Shown: in pieces, positions 6,023 to 7,770 of the stretch | Position numbering within the stretch: the first letter of the stretch is position 1 | How the letters are laid out: every line of letters begins with the position of its first letter | Assembly: GCA_031255655.1 (NCBI GenBank) | Contig: JAIRSB010000130.1 | Location: 1-7,770, forward strand | Direction: 5' to 3' | Length of the DNA stretch: 7,770 nt | From: Spirochaetaceae bacterium | GTDB lineage: Bacteria > Spirochaetota > Spirochaetia > Treponematales > Breznakiellaceae | Notes under the pieces: generated by a model | What the model was told of the DNA's origin: nothing | The model's database searches: none | The model's input: the letters and a program-made list of their open reading frames with translations, nothing else | Translations under genes and position numbers: made by a program

Positions 6023-6589
6023 ATGAGAGACTTCCTTAGTCTCTTCTTCACTTTTATCAAAATAGGTTTCACTGCTTTCGGCGGCGGTTATTCCATCATG
6101 CCAATCATGGAACGTGAGCTTGTGAATGGCAGAGGCTGGCTCAGTACGGATGACTTGCTGGAATATTACACGATAGGGCAGATAACTCCAGGCATTATAG
6201 CGGTGAATATCGCTAGTTTTATCGGCTACAAACAAAAAAAAATACCCGGAGCGATAACAGCTACGGCTGGTTTCGTTCTTCCAGGCGTTATCATGATTAT
6301 GTTGGCGGCGTTGCTGCTTAGGAATTTTAGCGAAATACCGGTTGTGCGGAATGCTTTTGCCGGTATCCGCATCGTGGTCGGCGCTTTAATTCTTCAGACA
6401 GTTGTAAAGCTCGGCGTCGGGATAGTTCAAAAAAACCGTTGCGCCGTGCAAAATCTTACCGCCGTAGCGATATGTGTTGTTTGTTTCGTACTTTCACTTA
6501 TTTGGCAAAGTAATCCCGTCCTGCTTGTATCCGCTTCCGGCCTTGCCGGTTTTTTTTGTTTTCGCAACGGAAAAAGCGGCAGAATGTAA
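6023..6589 (+). CDS. chrA: Chromate transporter family, short-chain subunit 1
   Basis: The 188-residue protein is a single-domain member of the CHR family, whose characterised members export chromate across the inner membrane. The N-terminal signature is FIKIGFTAFGGGYSIMPIM (11-29), followed by the helical stretch RGWLSTDDLLEYYTIGQITP, then GIIAVNIASFIGYK (57-70), where many relatives have PGP rather than PGI. Several hydrophobic spans follow to about 180, and the tail is basic (NGKSGRM). Short-chain CHR proteins come as adjacent pairs that make one transporter; the second half follows directly. Its natural substrate in an anaerobe is uncertain, as many CHR proteins are named by homology only. 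It starts 6 bases after the lipid kinase stop and overlaps the next start as TAATG. Confidence 0.88.
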   Translation: MRDFLSLFFTFIKIGFTAFGGGYSIMPIMERELVNGRGWLSTDDLLEYYTIGQITPGIIAVNIASFIGYKQKKIPGAITATAGFVLPGVIMIMLAALLLRNFSEIPVVRNAFAGIRIVVGALILQTVVKLGVGIVQKNRCAVQNLTAVAICVVCFVLSLIWQSNPVLLVSASGLAGFFCFRNGKSGRM

Positions 6590-7140
6590 TGGATGTTTTG
6601 TTATTATATTTTGAATTTGTTACTATAGGTCTTTTTTCAATAGGCGGCGGTCTGGCGACATTGCCGTTCATATACCGTCTTGCCGAAAAATACGCATGGC
6701 TGGACGCGGCTCGGATACCGGATATGCTCGCGGTCGCGCAGATAATTCCCGGAGCTATAGGCGTGAATTTGGGTGCGTATACGGGACTTATCGCGGCAGG
6801 TCCCGTCGGCGCTTTAACCGCGGCAGTCGGTCTTATAACCGGTCCGGTGGTAATAATAATAGTAATAGCGCGGTTGTATGACGGTTTTAGAAAAAACAAT
6901 GTAACGCGGCGCGTGTTTGAGGGCTTGCGCCCGGCCGCCGCCGGCTTGCTTGCCGCGGCTGGATATGGGATGCTGCGTTCTTCGCTTTTTCAGTCTGGCG
7001 TGGACTGGTACGCTGTGTTAAAACCACGCGAATGTATTTTGTTTATTGTTTTTTACATTCTTTTGGTGAAATTAAAAAAACTTTCCACCTTGTTTTTCAT
7101 CATATCTGGAGCGTTTGCTGGCATAGTCTTACGTCTTTAG
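6589..7140 (+). CDS. chrA: Chromate transporter family, short-chain subunit 2
   Basis: This is the second single-domain CHR protein of the pair, 183 residues. It carries the same N-terminal pattern as its partner, FEFVTIGLFSIGGGLATLPF (8-27), then AWLDAARIPDMLAVAQIIPG (36-55) and AIGVNLGAYTG (56-66). Hydrophobic spans follow, with GLRPAAAGLLAAAGYGML typical of the family. I chose the ATG at 6589 because it makes a 1-base TAATG overlap with the upstream stop, places the conserved helix near the N-terminus as in its partner, and suggests translational coupling. A longer version from 6556 would add 11 residues (MFSQRKKRQNV) that do not look like the family start. The two proteins likely assemble as a heterodimer of inverted halves. 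Confidence 0.88.
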   Translation: MDVLLLYFEFVTIGLFSIGGGLATLPFIYRLAEKYAWLDAARIPDMLAVAQIIPGAIGVNLGAYTGLIAAGPVGALTAAVGLITGPVVIIIVIARLYDGFRKNNVTRRVFEGLRPAAAGLLAAAGYGMLRSSLFQSGVDWYAVLKPRECILFIVFYILLVKLKKLSTLFFIISGAFAGIVLRL

Positions 7141-7200
7141 TCTACTCAACTCACCGCCATCAGCAACTGGTGAACAAGCGCTTTTAGTCACTCGAAATGT

Positions 7201-7483
7201 CTCATTTAGAAAAAGTTGCTGAAAATAAACTCTACTGCGTCCGAATTCGGTTAAGTTGGGCGATTCCGCAGGACACGGGTGCACAACGGACACCGTAAGT
7301 GCGACAACAATTTTGTGCATAAGTTCTATTTTCGAAAAACGAAGGTTTTCCATAAACCAACCGGACGCAACATTGCCGTGACGACAGTAATTCGTTTAGA
7401 TTTTCATGTTCCCGTGTGCCGAAATGAAACACCAACGGTTTTCCTGTATTATGGACTATTACCTATCATAGCAAATACTTATG
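7201..7483 (-). pseudogene. Decayed IS1-family insB transposase
   Basis: The minus strand carries pieces of an IS1-type InsB in mixed frames. KYLL, two stops and VIVHNTGKPL lead into VFHFGTREHENLNELL (from about 7435), the family's A(F/Y)xFGxRxHxxLxELL segment. Then roughly 60 residues of the catalytic core are missing, and after a frameshift ENLRFSKIELMHKIVVAL follows (to about 7297). The expected LVINFWFF ending is broken by about 58 bases (7233-7290) of unrelated sequence before VYFQQLFLNE-like codons. Weak traces may extend upstream to about 7540. It is the same element type as the insB tail at 1790-1912, on the same strand, and is not functional. The 94-codon ORF on the opposite strand over this stretch is a shadow. 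Confidence 0.62.
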
Positions 7484-7585
7484 GGATTATCCCCCACAAC
7501 CAGTACAAGTTATACACTGGTATTCACCATAGTAAGATGGACATGAAAATAAGAGTGAAATAAAAAAGCTTTAAGAAATAGAAAG

Positions 7586-7770
7586 ATGAAAAAGAACGGA
7601 GAAATTACACTAAGGAGTTCAAGGTCAAAGCGGTAGCTCTTGCGGAAAAAAAGAAAAACCACCTAAACTAGATAGCTTTGGATTTGGGCACAAATGAGAA
7701 TGCTACGACACTGGATACAACAGGCGCAGGAGGCGGCGTGAAGCGGAGCTTTACGTTGGTCGGATTACCC
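7586..7770 (+). pseudogene. Second decayed IS3-family orfA (runs off window)
   Basis: From the ATG at 7586 the sequence follows the orfA copy at 2776-2596 but on the plus strand. MKKN is followed by loss of 10 bases relative to copy 1, then RNYTKEFKVKAVALAEKKK, a TAG stop, and IALDLGTNEN. The same phase change follows, then MLRHWIQQAQEAA and the same TGA. Past 7756 it no longer matches copy 1. Its sequence there can be read with two small shifts as a continuation of OrfA (SGAxRGRxLP), so it may retain the part deleted from copy 1. The rest lies beyond the window. It is dead by several independent lesions. Confidence 0.72.
7597..7756 (+). repeat. IS3 orfA core repeat, copy 2 (inverted to 2596-2755)
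   Basis: This is the plus-strand partner of the block at 2596-2755, 160 bases without indels. Together they form a long inverted repeat flanking about 4.8 kb with the glycosyltransferase, xseA, the lipid kinase gene and both chrA genes. Recombination between them would invert that segment, although 88% identity and short length make this rare. Confidence 0.8.

Noticed and set aside
6498..6899. A 133-codon open frame antisense to the chrA pair
   Set aside because: It is a shadow of two well-supported membrane protein genes, and its composition mirrors their hydrophobic codons.
7279..7563. A 94-codon open frame on the plus strand after the chrA pair
   Set aside because: The minus strand over the same stretch encodes InsB motifs (FGTREHENLNELL, MHKIVVAL). 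The plus-strand product resembles nothing I recognise and has no ribosome site.
2596..7756. The inverted IS3 fragments considered as ends of a composite transposon carrying xseA and chrA genes
   Set aside because: Both copies are dead, lack recognisable terminal repeats, and the enclosed genes are mostly housekeeping, so mobile cargo is not supported.

Overview
The window looks like a piece of a bacterial chromosome of roughly even base composition. My best guess is a treponeme or other spirochete. This rests on the style of the RecO fragment and on the CTP-transferase (SEC59/DGK1-like) membrane protein, both of which resemble treponemal proteins as I remember them; I ran no search. The content is mostly housekeeping genes, interrupted by two graveyards of dead insertion sequences. 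I see no phage, CRISPR array, tRNA, rRNA or defence system.

Layout. At 1-600 is the 3' part of recO (+), cut by the window edge. It converges on a minus-strand pair, ilvN (small subunit of acetolactate synthase) followed by a shikimate-kinase-like gene, joined by an ATGA overlap. Upstream of ilvN, about 1790-2868 holds no intact gene. It carries a decayed IS3-family element (orfA plus orfB with a large internal deletion, all minus strand) abutting the 3' end of an IS1-family insB. This suggests an IS3 element nested in an IS1 element. Beyond it, still on the minus strand, are xseA (exonuclease VII large subunit) and a GT4 glycosyltransferase, which probably share a transcript.

From a compact divergent promoter region (5273-5380) the plus strand carries a lipid kinase/CTP-transferase family gene followed by two short-chain chromate-transporter genes. 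These three are tightly packed, with a 6-nt gap and then a 1-nt TAATG overlap, and look like one operon. From 7141 to the end there is again no intact gene. A decayed IS1-family insB lies on the minus strand, followed by the start of a second dead IS3-family orfA on the plus strand.

The two IS3 fragments are inverted relative to each other and about 88% identical over 160 bases by hand count. They share the same frameshift and the same in-frame stop. The other points worth a second look are the shikimate kinase homologue that lacks expected shikimate-binding arginines, a near-leaderless promoter in front of the lipid kinase gene, and the missing partners of ilvN (ilvB) and xseA (xseB) next to the IS scar. 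I did not find a convincing new biological system; the interest lies in the IS archaeology and these details.
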